A stretch of DNA of 25,066 nt, taken from the IMG/VR virus record IMGVR_UViG_3300005581_000120, positions 1-25,066 of that record; one strand, 5' to 3'. The notes below the pieces were generated by a model. That model was not told the DNA's origin. It saw nothing but the letters and a program-made list of their open reading frames with translations, and ran no database searches. Source of the stretch: a virus. This document shows, in pieces, positions 14,226 to 23,799 of the stretch. Both the position numbers and the translations under genes were made by a program. The stretch's first letter is position 1. The number at the start of each line of letters is the position of its first letter.

Positions 14226-17200
14226 TAGTCTACCTCTGCTGCAAGTTTATCTTCAAAAATACGGGCGAATTCTGGTGTTCTTTGGATAAGCACCTGTGCA
14301 ATACTACTCAACCAATCACGCAACGGTTCGGCTCGCGCGGAATCAAGGCTCTTAAGGTTGACTGCACCTGCTTGTGCAAGGGCTTTATCGCGTGCAGCAA
14401 TATACTCTTTGACCGCTTGAGCAACATCGTTATCAGCGAGACGCTCATCCTGTACAGCAAACTTGAGTTCGCTAACAAAGGATTCGAACTGTCCTGGGTT
14501 GAAATCTGCTTTAACAGGGAAACCTGGGTATTGGCTGTTGAGGTATCCGCGCCATTGGGTCAGCCAGTCACGTTGTTCTGTGCTGATTCTGTCACCCAAC
14601 TGGTTGCGCTTGGAACGATAGACGGCTGCACCTAAACGGTATTGGGCAGCGGCAACCATCTCTGGGGCTGACAGCCGTCGGCGTTGACCTTTTTGCAGTT
14701 GACGGTTCCAAGTTTCGAACGAGAAGTCGTCGCCGCCTGGGGCGAAGTATCCTGCGGTTTGGCTGTATTGGCTGAATAGGTCGCCGTTGTTACGTTGCCA
14801 GTTACCGAATGCTTCGGATGCTTCCAAGCCACCTGCAAGTGGTTCTGTCTTATGACCGAGATAGATGAATGCGTTTTCACCGAAGGTTTCGATGAAGCGT
14901 TGTACAGCGTTGTCTGGGTTTTCGCTTTGGAACTTATAAAACTCTTGAGCGATTGCTGATGCGGTGATGTCTCCGCCTTGGGTTTCTAGACCGAAATCGA
15001 TTTGTGGTGATGATGGTCCTGTGAACTGAAACAATGCTCGCAACCCTGCAAGAATTCGGGCTTTGCCTTTGGCATCTGCATAAAGTTTGGCTGTGTCGTT
15101 AGGGTCGGTCAGGTCGTATTCACCTGATGATGCTAGGTATTTAACTGTTTCACCGTAGGTGTTTCCAAAAATGGTTTCCATGTTGGTGGTATCAGCGCGT
15201 ATTGCTTCAATTCCACGAACCGCCCATTGTGGGGCAAGCGATGAGACACCCTTTTTGCCGTATGGAAGAACAATGCTTCGTACGAAATCAAGTCGTGGTG
15301 TGTCTGGGATTAGTTCGCTTGCTGCAATTTGTGCAACTGGACCTACACCTGGGACGCTCAATACCTGGAATGCGCCACGTACAGGGAACTGCAGGAGTGA
15401 GCCTGCCCATCCGCCAACTGGGAAGTTGAATACATGTTTGCCGCTTGTTGGGTCTTTGCCGAACCATCCTGCGCCGATGTTGTCTGGGTCTTCGCTGTTG
15501 TAGTTGACACCATTGTATGCGAGTTGGGTTTTACGGATTCGCGATGGGTCTTCGATTAGATAGCCAACATATTTGCCAAGGGTTTCACGGAATGCTGTGG
15601 CGAATGGCATCACTACACGAAGCATGTCTTCAACGTTGGATTTCTGTTGAGCGTTGTAGAGAATATCTTGTAGTTCTTGCACAGCCATTGATGACGCATA
15701 TTCTTCTAGTTCTGCAATGGTTGCGTCGCCTGTTGAAACCTTATTGAAGATTGCGTCGTAGTTGCGTTTGTTACCAACGTATTGTTCCACTGTAAGACGA
15801 GCGCGTTTTCCTTCTCGCGCTAGGTCCGCGTTTAGTTCATCAACGTAACGGGTGATGTTTGCGCGTAGAGTTGTTTGTTCTGTTGGGGATAGCAAGAATG
15901 CTTGGTCTGCTACTTCTTTATAAAAGGCTTGACGGTACAAGGGTGAACGTTCGAGACTTTGTGTCGAGCGTCCCACGAGACTGTTAAAGAACCACTTAAC
16001 TCCAGTGTCTAATGCTTGTGAGATTTTGTCCAAGCCAACTGTTTTGCCTTTTTCTACACGAACAGCAACTTTGACTTCTTCAGCAAGTTGTTGTTTTGCG
16101 CCTTTGTAATTGAGGTGTTCGCGGAGTGCTTCACTTCCCAATAGTGATGGGTCTTTTTCTTTTGTGGTAAAAGCCCTACCTGGTGCGACTGGTTGGATGT
16201 CTGCTATTTCACGGTTAATCATTGCCCCAGGATTAAATGGGTCTTCAATCATGCTGGTTTTAATTGAAACAATTACGCCCTGGCGGTCATCTGGGAGGTT
16301 AACCAAACCACCTATACCGCGTGGGTTGTTTGCTTCGTCTGTGGCATAGGTTACGGAGTCAAGTGTTTGTTCTACACGACGTGCAATTTCTGCTTCGTCT
16401 GTGAACTCACCAGCAACCTTAACGTTTTCCATAAGTGGAACACGGTCAAATGCAACGATGAATCTTAGGTCTTCGTCAACTACGCCTGTCGGTGAGGAAC
16501 CGCGAAGAATAGTTGATAACTTTGCTGTTGACAAACGGTCTATCCAGCCAATAAGAATTGCGTCATCGCCCGTGGACTTAAAAGCCTGAAAATATGGATT
16601 ACCGCTGTCGTCTGTAACTTTGACTCCGTTGCGGAAATTATCAATGACTATCCTCTTAGCCTCTTTACCATCTGCGGTGCTATTGAACCATTGGAGAGTT
16701 CTTTCTAAGCGTTCTTGTTGCGGAAGATTCCAGAACGAAGCAATACGTGAAAGGATTGGGTCTGTGGCAATTTGACCCAAGTTGTCTACGTATCCCGTGA
16801 TATGACCTTCTGGGTTTACTTGTCTTGAAACCTGCGCGAATTGTTCACTTCTATACATTGATTCATTAAAAGCCGCAGGGTCTTGAAGATGCTCATACAC
16901 AGAACGCTGTACCGATTTTTTATACCCATCAAAAATTGAGTTAATTTCTCCAGCACCATCTTCTAATGCTTCTTCGAAAGTAGTTGCAACGTTGACTCCA
17001 GTTGGGTCCATTTTCCCTGTGAGTGGTCCAACATACCTGCGCCCCATAACAGTTTGAATGGTGCGAAATGGGTGTGTAAAGAATGATTCGTAACCTCGTG
17101 CGCCAATACGAATGTGTGAGTCAATCATGTTTCTTACGATGTATCCGCCTGTAGCAAGCACCATTGGCTTCCATACTTCTTGCTGGAGTTGTTCCGCGGC

Positions 17201-19084
17201 TGCTATGAGTGCGCGTTCGCGACCATCTTTAGTGCGAAGGACATGACGGAATACTTTGTTTCCGCCAATCTTGGCTCCAGTTAAAGCGCGAAACTTTCGA
17301 TAGTCAGGGAGAACCTGCACATTTTCAATCATTTCATTAAGCGCGCTTGCGCCTTGCAGTTTTAGTTGGTCAAGTTGGTCTGGACTGTATCGTGCGAATT
17401 CTTGTGGGTCTGTGTAATCACGAAGGAATTGAATCATTCCGCCGTCGTCAAGTTTGCCGTTTTGGTCAACACTGTATGCGCGTAATTTTGCTTTGTCTGC
17501 ACGGATACTGTCTACCGCTTTTTTTGCTACTGCTTTATCTGCATCAGCATGTTCAGTAATTATTTCAAGAAAATCATCATATAATTTGTCTGCTGATTCA
17601 CGGCGCGCAGCAGTGTTTTCTAAACTAAACGTGTTCATTGCTTTACCCAAAAACTTTTCGTATGTTTCTGGTAACTGCTGGTCAATCTTTAGACCTCTCA
17701 TCCACTGACGGTACGTGGCAATTGACCTAGAGCGTTCCATGCCTGTTCCGTTAATGATGGCTTGCTGTGTTGGGATTTCTGACCACCATCGGCTGTTGCG
17801 GATTGAACGGTACAAAGGCACACGTTCACGAGCGTATTGGCGTGCAGCAAATGTTGCACCTGTTCCTGTTACCCCAGAAATAGACCGCGGAAGAATGCTT
17901 GCGTCTTTTTGTCCGCCAAGCACTGCTGCTGCCTCACCAATGATTGCTTTCACTTTGTCTGGTGAATCTGCGCGAGCGAGACGCATTGCTACTTCTGGGT
18001 CGATTTTGTCACCGAAGTCTTCAAGGATTTTTGCTGCGGCGCGACCTATTTGGTTGTCTGCGTCAACACCTGTTAGTTTGCGGCTGGTGATGTTGTCCGT
18101 TGCTGCTTTGGCGTGTTCAGCAAGGCGGTCTGCCATTCGTCCTGCGCGCGTGTTCTTGTCAAACCATGTATAGAACTTTGATTCAACAAATGCAATGCTT
18201 TCTTTCGCATCAAGTCCTGCTTCTCCGCGTGCGATTCGTGCAGCAGCGGCACCTGCTTCTTTGCTGATTTTTGGTATTTGGTCTGTTTGTACTATCCCGC
18301 GTTCAACAAGTTGTTTACCTAATGCTTGAGATATTTTACGAGTGCCAATCAAACCCTTAATAGTGTCATCTGCGTACGCACCTGTTTTTGCGGCTTTGAA
18401 TGCTTGTCCAAGGTAGAGCGTTGGGTCAGCAAAAATTTGTACGCCAGCATCAAGAAAACCTGACAGTAGTGAGTATTCTTTTGAACCTGGGGTAAACACT
18501 ATGTCTGCTGCACCACGTCCAATAGTCCATGCGTTGCCATTGATTGTTCCACGGAACTCTCGTGCTTTTTGTGCTTGTGTTTTTTGTGCTTCGCCACCGA
18601 AAAAGAAACCTGAGCCTGCGTCATTGCTCCCAGCCATCTGACCTAACTGTGTGGATGCGAACCATCCGTCTACACCTGCTGGGTCATTTCCTGAGAATGC
18701 TTGTGATGCAGCGTTTTGTACAAGGTCTGGCGTGAACTGCAATGCAGCAAACGTCCAACGTGATAATGCTTTTGCTTTACCGTAAACGTTTCGCTGGAAC
18801 CAACTACCTTGTTCTTGTTTTGGTTGAGGGGTGTTGGTCATCACATATTGTTTGCCAGCAACGTTTGACACAGCATCGATTGCTTGTTGTGATGCGTTTT
18901 GTTTCGCTAAGTCAAGAATGATGCGTGGAGAAATCCACGGTGACTGACGATAAATTTGTGAAGCGGCTTGTGCTTGCTGTGGTGTTACTGTTTTGGCAAA
19001 TTTTGCTTGCGCCGCAATGTTGGCTTGTGCGTCTTTATCGTTGTTCTCTTCGTCGACTGGGTCGAATGCACCGAATAATGCCAT
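14225..19084 (-). CDS. very large internal virion / ejection-type protein (1619 residues)
   Basis: The largest gene, about a fifth of the window. Residues 1-100 are Gln/Ala-rich helices (TVTPQQAQAASQIYRQSPWI), followed by a region with PGSKEYSLLSGFLDAGVQIF (about 200-220). The middle is mixed helical. Near 1036-1050 is VGRSTQSLERSPLYRQAFYK, a pattern I associate with very large virion proteins of environmental phages. Residues about 1150-1172 hold VVMPFATAFRETLGKYVGYL, and about 1220-1258 a Gly/Val-rich hydrophobic stretch (GGWAGSLLQFPVRGAFQVL) that could insert in a membrane. Size, position and membrane-active segments fit a DNA-ejection protein like T7 gp16 or, in size class, the N4 virion polymerase. 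I saw no polymerase or lysozyme motif. TAATG overlaps link it both ways. Confidence 0.6.
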   Translation of the reverse strand: MALFGAFDPVDEENNDKDAQANIAAQAKFAKTVTPQQAQAASQIYRQSPWISPRIILDLAKQNASQQAIDAVSNVAGKQYVMTNTPQPKQEQGSWFQRNVYGKAKALSRWTFAALQFTPDLVQNAASQAFSGNDPAGVDGWFASTQLGQMAGSNDAGSGFFFGGEAQKTQAQKAREFRGTINGNAWTIGRGAADIVFTPGSKEYSLLSGFLDAGVQIFADPTLYLGQAFKAAKTGAYADDTIKGLIGTRKISQALGKQLVERGIVQTDQIPKISKEAGAAAARIARGEAGLDAKESIAFVESKFYTWFDKNTRAGRMADRLAEHAKAATDNITSRKLTGVDADNQIGRAAAKILEDFGDKIDPEVAMRLARADSPDKVKAIIGEAAAVLGGQKDASILPRSISGVTGTGATFAARQYARERVPLYRSIRNSRWWSEIPTQQAIINGTGMERSRSIATYRQWMRGLKIDQQLPETYEKFLGKAMNTFSLENTAARRESADKLYDDFLEIITEHADADKAVAKKAVDSIRADKAKLRAYSVDQNGKLDDGGMIQFLRDYTDPQEFARYSPDQLDQLKLQGASALNEMIENVQVLPDYRKFRALTGAKIGGNKVFRHVLRTKDGRERALIAAAEQLQQEVWKPMVLATGGYIVRNMIDSHIRIGARGYESFFTHPFRTIQTVMGRRYVGPLTGKMDPTGVNVATTFEEALEDGAGEINSIFDGYKKSVQRSVYEHLQDPAAFNESMYRSEQFAQVSRQVNPEGHITGYVDNLGQIATDPILSRIASFWNLPQQERLERTLQWFNSTADGKEAKRIVIDNFRNGVKVTDDSGNPYFQAFKSTGDDAILIGWIDRLSTAKLSTILRGSSPTGVVDEDLRFIVAFDRVPLMENVKVAGEFTDEAEIARRVEQTLDSVTYATDEANNPRGIGGLVNLPDDRQGVIVSIKTSMIEDPFNPGAMINREIADIQPVAPGRAFTTKEKDPSLLGSEALREHLNYKGAKQQLAEEVKVAVRVEKGKTVGLDKISQALDTGVKWFFNSLVGRSTQSLERSPLYRQAFYKEVADQAFLLSPTEQTTLRANITRYVDELNADLAREGKRARLTVEQYVGNKRNYDAIFNKVSTGDATIAELEEYASSMAVQELQDILYNAQQKSNVEDMLRVVMPFATAFRETLGKYVGYLIEDPSRIRKTQLAYNGVNYNSEDPDNIGAGWFGKDPTSGKHVFNFPVGGWAGSLLQFPVRGAFQVLSVPGVGPVAQIAASELIPDTPRLDFVRSIVLPYGKKGVSSLAPQWAVRGIEAIRADTTNMETIFGNTYGETVKYLASSGEYDLTDPNDTAKLYADAKGKARILAGLRALFQFTGPSSPQIDFGLETQGGDITASAIAQEFYKFQSENPDNAVQRFIETFGENAFIYLGHKTEPLAGGLEASEAFGNWQRNNGDLFSQYSQTAGYFAPGGDDFSFETWNRQLQKGQRRRLSAPEMVAAAQYRLGAAVYRSKRNQLGDRISTEQRDWLTQWRGYLNSQYPGFPVKADFNPGQFESFVSELKFAVQDERLADNDVAQAVKEYIAARDKALAQAGAVNLKSLDSARAEPLRDWLSSIAQVLIQRTPEFARIFEDKLAAEVD

Positions 19085-19488
19085 TAGTATCCTTCACGTA
19101 TGTATGAGTCCAGCATGTCTGCGAGTTCTTCGCTTGGGTATGTTGCGTAAAGTGCACGTAGTTCGTCAAGGATTGGGTCGCTGTTACGCGGTCCGATGTA
19201 TCCACCTAGTTGCTGTGTGCGTCCTGGTCCAAATGGTGCGCCTGCGGTAAGAGGCTCGTTGGGGCGTTCTGTTGGACGTGATAGTGGTCCCATTGAACCT
19301 GGTGCTACACGTGGTTGTTGTGGTGTAGCGGTTGGTGCTACATCTGTTGGTGGGGCTGCCATTGGTACTGCACGTTGTGCTGCTACTTGTTTTCCTGCTT
19401 CACCATAAGTTTGTCCTGGTGCTGCTTTTGCTGCCATTTTTTTTGCGGGATTACGGAGGTCTGAACGATTTGGATATTGCTTTGCCAT
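19084..19488 (-). CDS. small Pro-rich virion-associated protein between portal and large protein
   Basis: A 134-residue protein: a basic start (MAKQYPNRSDLRNPAKKMAA), then Pro/Ala/Thr-rich disorder (about 45-95: VAPTATPQQPRVAPGSMGPL, RPTERPNEPLTAGAPFGPGR), then a C-terminal helix (ILDELRALYATYPSEELADM). The layout 'R.SDL...', 'PLS.PT.RP.EP.TAG...GPG' and 'LR.LY..YP.E.L..ML' is one I recognise from small proteins following portals in actinobacterial short-tailed phages; function is not known to me. Both ends overlap neighbours by TAATG. It may chaperone or plug the portal; that is a guess. Confidence 0.65.
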   Translation of the reverse strand: MAKQYPNRSDLRNPAKKMAAKAAPGQTYGEAGKQVAAQRAVPMAAPPTDVAPTATPQQPRVAPGSMGPLSRPTERPNEPLTAGAPFGPGRTQQLGGYIGPRNSDPILDELRALYATYPSEELADMLDSYIREGY

Positions 19489-21311
19489 TAGCCCAACCTA
19501 CCTGCAAGTGAGAGTACTCCGCCAGGTGTTCCTGGTTGTGCTGCTGCTCCTGCTGGTGGTCCGCCGAGTTGTGAGAGGAGTCCTTCGATTCCTGCTGGTC
19601 CACCTGCTGTTGGTTGCTCTGCACCCATTCCTGGCATTGCTAGTCCTGGCATTGCTTCTGGTGCACCAGGTTCTACTGGTGTTGCTTGACGTTGTTGTGC
19701 GCGTTGGTTGGTTCGAGTTACAGCCTCGTGTAGTGGCACGTTTTCTTCCAATGTAAGTTTGGTTAAGTATGCAAGGTCTTCTGGTTGGTATGGTCCGTTA
19801 GGGTCGGCTGCTTGCGCTTGGATAGAAGATAGCAATGCTGCTTCTACTGACTCTGCGGTGATGCGGTCCTTTTCCAACTCTGGGTCAGAGATGAGTGGGT
19901 CGGCTTCACGTGCGGATTCTTTAGACATAAGTCCCGTTCCGAGACGCTGTCCAAGTCCTACGATGAGTCCGTTGACGTCTGCACCCGATGATGGATAGTT
20001 GACGTAGTGGAAGTCTGTTTCCCAAATTTTGTTTGGGATGTAATCTATGCGTCCGCTTGATTGGCGTCCTGGCATAAAGAACGATTTGGACATGTTTCCA
20101 AAATACGATTTCTCTAGAGCAATAGCAATCTTGTCTTCTTCAAGGAGTGATTGGGAGAAGATTGATTGTGCTTCTTGCACGCGGAAGTCTACGGTTGCTG
20201 AGAGTACTGATTCTCCACGGCGTCCTGTGCGGATGTTGGTTCCTGATTCGCCACCGAACTCGGCAGGGATTGCACCTTCAAGACGCTCTTGACGTTCCAA
20301 GCGGTCTAGGGCTACGTCTGTCTTGTATCCAGGGTTTGATTGCAACTGTTGGATGTCGCCACCCTTGACAACACCAAGTTGTCCTGTCTTGCCATCGGCA
20401 ATCTGCAGGATTTCTGGGTTTTCGCCTGGGCGTGCAATGAGGTATTCGTCTGGGAAGATACCGCGTTCGATAGCAATTTCTGTGAGTGCTTGCAAACGGG
20501 CACGTGTGTAGTACATGCCCATAACACCGTCGAACTGTCCGCGAGGAAGGTCAAGGGTGATGCGTTGTGGGACGACTGCTAGTGGGATTCCCGCACGGTT
20601 AGGGATGCGTTCTAGTTCTACAACTTCCATGCCAGAGCGTTCTTCTGGTGAAAGTGTTTGAGTGTTCTCTGGTCCCATTACACAGCAAATAATTTCGTTC
20701 TCATCAACATATTCGAGAATTACGTACAGGGTGTCGAAGCGTACTTTGCCCATGCGGAGTTTGCCAATGACTTGTTCGCCATAGTTGGAGATAAGCCATG
20801 ATGCTGGCTTCATGTAGGTGAAGATGCAGTCGTCTGGGACTAGGTTATCTGGGTCATCTGATGGTGCAGCGTATGTGTCTAGTGGGTTTCGTACTGACCA
20901 TTTTGGCATTAGGTTTTTGAAATCGGGGCGCAGCATGACTGGGCTTGACGAGTATGCAAGAAGGTGACGTGCGCGGCGTCGCATTTTCAAATCCATTTTG
21001 TTTGTATCCCACATAGATAGGATTGCTTTGCGGCGGGTGCGTGATAGTTCTTTGCTTCGCTCGTTGCCTTCTTTTACTGGCGGAAAGTATGGCATCGGCA
21101 TCGTGGATGCGACACGCATAGAAGTCTGGTCCAAGCCCTGTACTAAAAGGTTGGCTGTTGAGGTGCGTGCGTTGCGGTCTAACTCGTTTAACGGTACGAT
21201 GACGTCGCCGTTGGCTAGGTCGCGGACGCGGCGCATTTGTGCGAGCACTGGTCCTTGTGTTTCTCGACGTGATTTGTAGAGACTTACAATTTCTTCGACG
21301 GTAATTGCCAC
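19488..21311 (-). CDS. portal protein
   Basis: A 607-residue portal, which would form the ring at one capsid corner through which DNA is packaged and released. It follows the terminase. Features: helical opening (VEEIVSLYKSRRETQGPVLA), TANLLVQGLDQTSMRVASTM (about 52-71), NPLDTYAAPSDDPDN (about 141-155), a clip/wing region around 250-360 with FGGESGTNIRTGRRGESVL, and the late MSKESAREADPLISDPELEK typical of portal C-termini. Residues from about 543 on are a Pro/Gly/Ala-rich tail (AMPGLAMPGMGAEQPTAGGP). The start is GTG at 21309-21311, with AAAGG 7 bases ahead. Its stop overlaps the next ATG (TAATG). Confidence 0.88.
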   Translation of the reverse strand: MAITVEEIVSLYKSRRETQGPVLAQMRRVRDLANGDVIVPLNELDRNARTSTANLLVQGLDQTSMRVASTMPMPYFPPVKEGNERSKELSRTRRKAILSMWDTNKMDLKMRRRARHLLAYSSSPVMLRPDFKNLMPKWSVRNPLDTYAAPSDDPDNLVPDDCIFTYMKPASWLISNYGEQVIGKLRMGKVRFDTLYVILEYVDENEIICCVMGPENTQTLSPEERSGMEVVELERIPNRAGIPLAVVPQRITLDLPRGQFDGVMGMYYTRARLQALTEIAIERGIFPDEYLIARPGENPEILQIADGKTGQLGVVKGGDIQQLQSNPGYKTDVALDRLERQERLEGAIPAEFGGESGTNIRTGRRGESVLSATVDFRVQEAQSIFSQSLLEEDKIAIALEKSYFGNMSKSFFMPGRQSSGRIDYIPNKIWETDFHYVNYPSSGADVNGLIVGLGQRLGTGLMSKESAREADPLISDPELEKDRITAESVEAALLSSIQAQAADPNGPYQPEDLAYLTKLTLEENVPLHEAVTRTNQRAQQRQATPVEPGAPEAMPGLAMPGMGAEQPTAGGPAGIEGLLSQLGGPPAGAAAQPGTPGGVLSLAGRLG

Positions 21312-21360
21312 TAATCAACCTTTGCGATGTTAAACCTGGTGGTTATAGCATACACAAGTG

Positions 21361-23334
21361 TTATATCCATGAGGGTCGCCACTGTCTTGGCGGTCTTTTT
21401 ATCGTTGTGAGGTTCGGTGCATGCAGACATGCGAACCATAACGCCATTGCTAGGTCGGTTCCGTTCTTTTTGTCGCGGGTCCATTTGCAAAGTTCATCTA
21501 CTAGGGCAAGTGTCTTCCAGTTTCCGCGCATTGTGGGTAGCCGCAGTGAACCTGAGCGTACAAGTGTTGGGATGATTGCTTCAATTCCTAGGTTTTGGTC
21601 TAATTTGTTGCGGGCTGTGGTGTGGGGCAGGATGTTTACACCCCATAGGGCTGTCCATTTGCGAACAAAGTCGTGTTGGAGTAGGAATCTTTGGGCTGCG
21701 TTGATTTCTACGATAATGTGGGACACGGGATAGCCAAGATAGTTAGCGCGTTCGCACCATTCTTCAAGTATTCCTGTGTATGAGCCATCGGTTGTGTTGT
21801 ATCCGAGGAGGTTTTCTGCTGTGAGTTTGGTTCTTTGGATGTCTACGATGTGATACAGGTTGTGTTCTGGTTGGTAGAGCATCCAGATGAGTCCCCAGAA
21901 TTGGGTTGGGGATGGGTCAATGCTGATGATGGAGATAACTGGGGCGCGTAATCCTGGTGGGATGTGTTCTGGTAGACGTTCGTTGTCTATGCAGCCTTGG
22001 TAGAGTACGCCGTCTTGTCCTAGTCCGCCTGTAATCCATGTTCTATCAACAAGATATGTTTCGTCTGCGAGGTCTTCTTGTTGGTAAATGACACGGAACC
22101 GTTCATTGTTTGAAGAACGGAGATACGAGAGGTCTTTCCACGAGAGCCTTTTGGGGTCAAGTAGTGGTCCATCAGGGTAAGCAGGCGAGTCAAGACGCCT
22201 GGACTTAGGACCAGTATCCAAGTCTTCGTAGTACGCCTTGTAAATAATATGCTTATATTTTTGCTTCTTGGTGGGTTCAGGCTTCTCAAGCACATTGGAA
22301 GTTGTGACATCTTCGCCATCATAATCGTCTTCGTCTAGGTCATACGTTACTTTGTTCAGACAGTGGGCATACAGGTCGCCTGAGCCAAGCCTTTGTCCAA
22401 CTACAACCAAGGTGCCGCCTGGGTCTACACGTGCTTCTGCCATTGAGTCCCAGCGTTCTAGGAGTTTGTCACGGGCTGTGGATTCGCGTGCGTTTTCGGT
22501 AGAGGCTACGTCGTCAAAGAGGCAGAGGTCTGCACGGTGTCCAATGAACTCTGCGTCGATACCATATGCACGTACGGTTGGTTCTTTGTTGTCTAGCCCG
22601 TTGCCGTCTAGTTGTTCAACAATGAATTCTTCAGCACGCCATAGCGCACCTTTGTCTGCTGGTTTGAATCTCCCGTAGTCGATTGACAGGCAGCCCAGTG
22701 CATCTACTGCCAAACCCTTCTTAACTAGTTCTGTGTCAGCAAGCATAGGGTTGGGGCGTTCTAGGGTTTCGCGGATTCGGCGGGAGTACATTTTGGCTAG
22801 GTTTTGGTTGGCGGAGCCGATGAGTACACGGATGGCACGGTTCTTTACGATTGCCCATACCGCAACATCATGGAACAGGGTTGACTTACCAGCGCCAGGT
22901 GGGACGTTGAGACAGATAAATTCTTTTTCTTCGCTGTCTAGTGACATAACGATTTCTAGTGCGGCTTCAACTTGCCACGGTGCGGAGACTCGTCCTAGGT
23001 AATGTTCACGGAAGAATTGAAAGTCGTCTAATCCTCGTTGTGCTTCTGGGGTGAGACGGTCTAATGGTATCGCTGGTGGTAGGTCTGCTGCTTCAGCAAG
23101 GTCCATTGCGTCTTCCCATTGGACGCCACCCTGTCTGCGGGTGTGTTTGGTGAGTTCGATTGCTGCAACATCTGCGTTTGCTTTGGCTACTTTAGATTTT
23201 TTTATCCAGTTGTAACCTGTGTTGGGGTGTACACCTGCGATGCGGCATGCGTCTAACGTTGTGTGTCCTGAGTGGATTGCTTGCCAGAAACGTGCTTTGT
23301 CGTTTGCTGGAACCTTACGAATTCCCTGTGCCAT
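21361..23334 (-). CDS. terL: terminase large subunit with N-terminal HTH
   Basis: The 657-residue packaging motor. Residues about 18-50 (LDACRIAGVHPNTGYNWIKK) look like a helix-turn-helix of the kind normally found in small terminases. The ATPase follows: Walker A PPGAGKST (145-152), Walker B LCLFDD (270-275) and a coupling-type VVGQRLGSGD (311-320). The RNase H-like nuclease has D473 (ISIDPS), E543 (IVEIN) and D627 (GTDLAMALWF), the expected acidic triad. Length is at the upper end for the family. The ATG has no clear Shine-Dalgarno; a hairpin terminator lies 28 bases upstream, so a promoter or read-through must drive it. The portal follows 49 bases after the stop. Confidence 0.93.
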   Translation of the reverse strand: MAQGIRKVPANDKARFWQAIHSGHTTLDACRIAGVHPNTGYNWIKKSKVAKANADVAAIELTKHTRRQGGVQWEDAMDLAEAADLPPAIPLDRLTPEAQRGLDDFQFFREHYLGRVSAPWQVEAALEIVMSLDSEEKEFICLNVPPGAGKSTLFHDVAVWAIVKNRAIRVLIGSANQNLAKMYSRRIRETLERPNPMLADTELVKKGLAVDALGCLSIDYGRFKPADKGALWRAEEFIVEQLDGNGLDNKEPTVRAYGIDAEFIGHRADLCLFDDVASTENARESTARDKLLERWDSMAEARVDPGGTLVVVGQRLGSGDLYAHCLNKVTYDLDEDDYDGEDVTTSNVLEKPEPTKKQKYKHIIYKAYYEDLDTGPKSRRLDSPAYPDGPLLDPKRLSWKDLSYLRSSNNERFRVIYQQEDLADETYLVDRTWITGGLGQDGVLYQGCIDNERLPEHIPPGLRAPVISIISIDPSPTQFWGLIWMLYQPEHNLYHIVDIQRTKLTAENLLGYNTTDGSYTGILEEWCERANYLGYPVSHIIVEINAAQRFLLQHDFVRKWTALWGVNILPHTTARNKLDQNLGIEAIIPTLVRSGSLRLPTMRGNWKTLALVDELCKWTRDKKNGTDLAMALWFACLHAPNLTTIKRPPRQWRPSWI

Positions 23335-23361
23335 GTGGTTTGTAATCTAGCAGGTATAAAC

Positions 23362-23393
23362 AAAAGACCCCCACTTTTCAGCAGGGGTCTTTT
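23362..23393 (-). terminator. strong hairpin between basic-protein block and terminase
   Basis: A perfect 10-bp inverted repeat (AAAAGACCCC 23362-23371, GGGGTCTTTT 23384-23393) with a 12-base loop. The minus-strand transcript of the basic-protein block would run into the stem and then TTTTGTTT. It is symmetrical enough to work in both directions. It lies 21 bases after the last basic-protein stop and before the terminase start. Confidence 0.8.
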
Positions 23394-23408
23394 TATCACC
23401 TAGGTGAT

Positions 23409-23425
23409 GGGGAATTACTTTTTGC
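23409..23425 (-). repeat. 17-base gene-end repeat, copy 1
   Basis: The 17 bases ggggaattactttttgc (plus strand) cover the stop codon and last codons of the 119-residue gene plus a few bases beyond. The identical sequence recurs at 23800-23816 over the end of the 120-residue gene. Confidence 0.85.
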
Positions 23426-23774
23426 CTCTAGCAACCTTTACTCGGCTAGCACCAGGAGCAAGATTTGTTCTACTGCTTTTTGCAAGTGATTCAGCGCGTT
23501 TTTTATTTTCTTTTTTTACTTGGTTAAGTTGACGCTGAGCCAATCTTCCAGACACGAACAACCCCATACCCGATAGGTCTCCTGCGCGGGAATTGTATTC
23601 CCTTTGTGACATAAGTTCATCACCTGTTGAAGAATACCTTTGTGGACTGGTTTTTCTTTGTGAAGCAGTTTTGGCTTGACTTTTCTTTTGTGCTGCATCT
23701 GCTTTCATTTTTGCGCCGCGGTCAGAACCGCTTGCAGATGATGTTTTCTTAGAGACTGTTTTCTTTGTTGCCAT
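23415..23774 (-). CDS. 119-residue Lys/Ser-rich basic protein
   Basis: A basic protein, MATKKTVSKKTSSASGSDRG at the start, KMKADAAQKKSQAKTASQRK through the first half, RREYNSRAG-like and GLFVSGRLAQRQLNQ in the centre, and RVKVARGKK at the end. I chose the ATG at 23772-23774 because AAAGGAAAC lies 9 bases ahead; a longer frame up to 23849 would add 25 residues that overlap the upstream gene and carry no Shine-Dalgarno. The N-terminal half looks disordered. High charge suggests DNA or RNA binding, perhaps in the virion or on the host nucleoid. No family is recognised. A strong terminator follows. Confidence 0.75.
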   Translation of the reverse strand: MATKKTVSKKTSSASGSDRGAKMKADAAQKKSQAKTASQRKTSPQRYSSTGDELMSQREYNSRAGDLSGMGLFVSGRLAQRQLNQVKKENKKRAESLAKSSRTNLAPGASRVKVARGKK

Positions 23775-23790
23775 AATGTTTGTTTCCTTT
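23771..23790 (-). repeat. 20-base leader repeat, copy 1 (ribosome-binding site of 119-residue gene)
   Basis: The minus-strand 20-mer AAAGGAAACAAACATTATGG contains the Shine-Dalgarno, spacer and ATG of this gene. It is identical to 24521-24540 before the 118-residue gene. The bases on either side differ. Confidence 0.9.
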
Positions 23791-23799
23791 AAGGTTGTA

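Noticed and set aside
14225-19084. N4-like virion RNA polymerase
   Set aside because: Size class is suggestive but I saw no single-subunit polymerase motifs, and the protein is about half the length of the N4 enzyme.
21312-21360. Possible regulatory element between terminase and portal
   Set aside because: Only 4-bp inverted repeats and the portal Shine-Dalgarno are visible.
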